From: Siphonodentalium dalli
Lineage: Eukaryota; Mollusca; Scaphopoda; Gadilida; Siphonodentaliidae
DNA: 64,000 bases
Direction: 5' to 3'
Assembly (NCBI GenBank): GCA_032622095.1
Contig: CP136063.1
Coordinates: 279,487,426 to 279,551,425, forward strand
Position 1 is the stretch's first letter. Each line of letters begins with the position of its first letter. Positions 37,166-64,000 of this stretch are shown here, piece after piece. Under the pieces are notes generated by a model that was not told where the DNA came from, searched no databases, and saw nothing but the letters and a program-made list of their open reading frames with translations. The position numbers were made by a program, and so were the translations under genes.

Positions 37166-40100
37166 TCATGGTAAACATGGAAGTACCGATCTACAGGTTC
37201 TGAACGAACGTGCCAAAATTATAGCAATTTCTGCGCTATTTTCAGTTTTACGGACATATATAAGACAGACGCTCTTTATGTTTTACCATACCTAGTATAT
37301 AATAATAAGGAACGCTCTTTATTGTGTCACACTGAAGACAAATCAGGACCGACGTTTCTAAATTATATTATTTGAGGGGACATTGCTCATTCGAACCTCA
37401 AAATTATGTCCAAATAAGGAGGGTGCACGACATATCGAACATGCATATACATAACGAAAATTCGTTCCGCAAGCTTTATATACTCCGGCAAATTCCCAGC
37501 TTTCTTCCAATGTTTCGCTCATAAAGTGAGATAAACGCTCTTTAATGTTACCATGTCAGGAATAGAATAGCAATTAACGCTCTTTGTTTTCCGTGCTGAA
37601 GAAAAGTCGGAACCACATTTTTCGAAATGTTGTGAATCATATTGATCCCCCACGAAGAAACAGGCACAAGTCGTTGTGGCATAACATAAAGCCGGGTGTC
37701 ACCCCCTCCCATTTTTGGTACGCATGATTCAGGCTATTTTATGTACGACTGATTCATATACCCCGCTGTTAGCCGGTTTCAGTATTCTTAAATTATATTC
37801 GGGATTAAAATAAAAGGCTGGTGACTTTAATGGCGTCAATTTGTGTTATTTGAAGGCTGGAATTGTCATTTTTTTCCTTTTAGAAAAACCTTTCCATGTC
37901 TCGCTTTGTCAATCGGGCCCGCGATATTCACATATCAACCGCGTATCATCGGGTCAACAGTGTGCCGGACAATATAGTAATGAATATGTAGCTATCAGGA
38001 CTTTTATCTCAATTTGGTAAAGTTTTGCCGACCGCAAAACACCTATTATATGAGGCCAAATCCACATTTATTAATAATTGGACTGAAGCGCAATTCAATT
38101 CGGATTGTAAGACCAAACTATTGGTATGCTATTTATTAGCCAAGCGGGGTTATCTCAATATTACTCTCAATAATTAATTTTTAATTGCACTTCATCGCAA
38201 TATATTCTGCTTTAGCGCAATTGGGTGAATTGCGCTTCGGTCTAACTATTTACAAATGTGAATTTGACCGCCCATATATACGATTATTGTTTGATACTTG
38301 TTTTAACTTACATGTATACATTTTTGTTCTCATCGGATTCTGGTGATTATGTTATCATTGTGGATAATACACCGGGTAACGCGTGGCCAGTCTTGGTGAA
38401 ATTAAGAAATCTAGATAAATAAAGATGGTGGTCAATTGGCCGAAATTGTAACCAAAAAAGACTGTTGACTCCTAATGGGTAGAGTAATGATATACAAACA
38501 CTTACTCGGTAAAATGGTTATGCATTCTGGATTAAATTAGGTATATTTTAGCTAATTGTGACAATGGCTTCAACGAAGGCCACCAATATGGTGGATTAAA
38601 AGCGAAACAATATCAGTTTTTCACTATTTTTTTTATTACAAATGGCCATTAGGTTATGCAAAGTGATGCTACATTGGATCCAATAACATATTTACCAAAC
38701 AAAAGCCTCATGCCGAAATGAATTATGCTTAAAAGAGGTATGAACGAATAACACCATATTTCATATCCTATAATACAGCGCGTAATAATTTAACGCCTAA
38801 ACCATGTTGGTTCTGCCCACAAACCTCTATACACACGTAGGAAAGAAAAAAATATTCAAAGTCTATTCAAATAACAAAAAAGTATAGAAACTATTGCGAC
38901 TCCACGTTGATCAGATAAACTCTTTTGGATTAAACCAGTCAATCCTTCATAGATTTGTTTATGTCGATAACTTGATATAATTATATAATGCTTTAATAAC
39001 TCAATCATGAATTAACATGAAATTAGAGATGAATAGGAAACATATATACACTATTTACAACATAGTCATCGTCATCATCTCATCATCACTATAATCGTCA
39101 GATGTATTGTGCTAATCTTCATCATCATCATCTTCATCTTCTTCCATTATCATTATCCTCATCGTCATCATAATCACCATCACCATAATCATCGTCTTCA
39201 TCTTCGTTGTCATCACCACCGTCATAATTAGAAGGCTTATTGTCCGCATCATCAACAACATCGTCGCCGCTATCATCATCATCCTCAACTAACATAATCA
39301 ATATCATCATCGTCATCAGAACGAATTTTATCTATCGGCTTTGTTGAGCCGCAACACTCGTGGTAACGTATGTCATCACATACATGTTCGGCTGTAATTA
39401 TGCTGCAAAACTCTAAAAAAAATGGCAAAAACAATCAGTGAAATTGGTGTTGCCTGCACATGAACTCTTCAAAAATTGGCACCTGTATTGACGTATGATA
39501 ATAGCGATATTGCTGCGATAGTTAGTTCTGATTGTTTGATGCAACACTTAGCCTATAACTTCGATGGTTGCAGGACTAAATTTGGAAGATCGAAATCGAG
39601 AAAAGTGATGGAAATTGAGCTGCTATTCAGTTTCCACTCGCTCAGTTAATCGGCATTCAGTATCCCCCCATCGGTAAATTTAGTATTTCACGTGATTGTC
39701 GAGCTGTATATCTATCATGCGAGTCTAGTTATGCAAGGACGAAACGAATGAGGTAGGGTTGGGTGCACCTGTGGTTAAAAGTTTCGACTGTTTGAAATTT
39801 CGCACCTGACACAACAGCAGTTGGAAATCTCAGACTAGAACATATTTTAAAGTAGTCTAGTTTAGCTTTCCAACTAAGAATTCAGTGTGAGATATAGTGC
39901 TTCCATGCTATTCCTACTTTCAGTCAAATATTAGACTGAAATTGCAATTTCCAACTGGCTATATAGGGGTGTTAAATGGGCATGGCTCGTTCGGACACCA
40001 AATTTATGTATACATAATTTGGTAAGAGGTATCTCAAAACGTATACATATACATGTACCCTGGTCGTCCCGATTAAACGTTTCTGTTTGCGTTGTTGTTG

Positions 40101-40445
40101 TTTTGTTGTTGTTGTTGTTGTCGTCGTCGTCGTTTGTTTGTTTGTCTGTTTGTTTTTTCCATGAGCATCTGGGCATGAGAATATTAACCAACAAACATGA
40201 CGTCATTGTAACCTTGGTGATCGTGGATCTGTATGTTCTCGGTATTGGATTCACTCGATGCATATCAGCTCCGTGTGATTCAGGGTCGTGAACGATATAT
40301 CAGCTCCGGGTGATTCCGGGTCGTGAATGATATATGGCTTTCACGGGTGATACCGACACTCTTCCAAGAATCTCTAATTCGGTACCAAAAACTTTAGAAC
40401 TAAGTGTATAATGAATTCTTGAAACCACCAGACTTTGAATACTGT
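37166..40445. other. Intergenic sequence downstream of the SLC5 gene
   Basis: No gene seen. Low-complexity (CAT)n/(CATCGT)n sequence at 39060-39330 gives an Asp-rich antisense ORF that is not credible. (GTT)n, (GTC)n and (TTTG)n runs lie at about 40090-40155. The 3' UTR of the SLC5 gene should lie just below 40446; no clear poly(A) signal was fixed. Confidence 0.5.
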
Positions 40446-63579
<23,134 letters not shown>

Positions 63580-64000
63580 CTGTAAACAATTGGGACATTA
63601 TATTTATGAATCGAACACATCGGAGTGGTGGCTCTGAAGACAACGGTGCTTCTGCATGTGAGCAGGAGTGTTATCTTCTGCTGTCCGTGCCATGGAGTTT
63701 TGCATTACGGCTCGTCGGCGAAATTCAACCAGAGAGATCACTAGCTCTTTTGGTCTGCATAAAAAGGCATTCTGTTCCAATTTAAAATTCACATCGCGCA
63801 TATTTTGAAGATATTTTTATCTCATGATAATCAATTCTCGAACATCGAAACATTTAGAAATATACATGATAATGAACCTCCTGTAATATTTATATTTGAA
63901 TTTAAGATGGTTGGCCAATGTCATAAGCCCCAGAAATCTCATTTGCATTTGATTATTAAACAGTAAATTATGTCTTGAATTGTTTAAACACATTGTTATT
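63580..64000 (-). other. SLC5 intron at the right edge
   Basis: No preceding SLC5 exon was found. A 65-codon minus ORF at 63604-63801 has no recognisable domain. Confidence 0.5.

Noticed and set aside
39060-39330. Asp-rich ORF
   Set aside because: Product of a CAT/CGT low-complexity tract.

Overview
This window reads as nuclear DNA of an invertebrate animal: AT-rich, with multi-exon genes that have GT...AG introns, no operons or bacterial features, and many MITE/foldback elements, minisatellites and retroelement remnants. A cephalochordate is one possibility. Minisatellites whose repeat unit spans an exon/intron junction occur here, and I recall similar ones ('mirage' minisatellites) being described in amphioxus. 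That recollection is from memory, and molluscs or other invertebrates are not excluded.

Three protein-coding loci can be supported, all on the minus strand. (1) At 1206-1322 is the first coding exon of an SLC5-type sodium/solute symporter whose remainder lies beyond the left edge. (2) At 14112-28007 is a complete-looking four-exon gene for a secreted fibrinogen-related protein: signal peptide, PAN/apple-like domain, Ser/Thr/Pro-rich repeats, EGF-like module, fibrinogen C-terminal domain; 496 codons, all splice phases agreeing. (3) At 40446-63579 are ten exons of a second SLC5A/SGLT-like gene, from about TM3 to the stop codon; its N-terminal exons lie beyond the right edge. The two SLC5 genes look like paralogues flanking the fibrinogen-related gene.

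Repeats by region: double-hairpin MITEs at 0.3, 9.7, 11.4, 20.6, 51.0 and 54.1 kb; a 47-bp minisatellite at 3.6-5.65 kb; a 22-bp VNTR at 10.8 kb; tandem covarying hairpins at 12.26-12.56 kb; a large foldback at 12.6-13.07 kb; a 31-bp minisatellite at 23.5 and 25.1 kb; about 142-bp tandem repeats at 35.7-37.1 kb; a 30-bp satellite of about 120 units at 41.6-45.25 kb inside an SLC5 intron; a decayed Ty3/gypsy element at 49.2-51.9 kb; and a 67/79-bp satellite at 56.05-60.8 kb. The long stretches 5.8-8.8 kb and 30.6-35.7 kb hold no gene I can recognise.

Most striking: three arrays in the second SLC5 gene are built from the edges of its own exons. The 56-60.8 kb satellite is about 60 copies of the 3' end of exon 60809-61014 plus its 5' splice site. 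The 63.06-63.47 kb array is about six copies of the 3' end and splice donor of exon 63474-63579. Exon 48146-48490 begins with a triplication of its own acceptor edge that stays in frame. Separately, two unrelated foldback families share one architecture: a pair of near-perfect hairpins in mirror orientation, with an ATA apex on the left and a TAT apex on the right.
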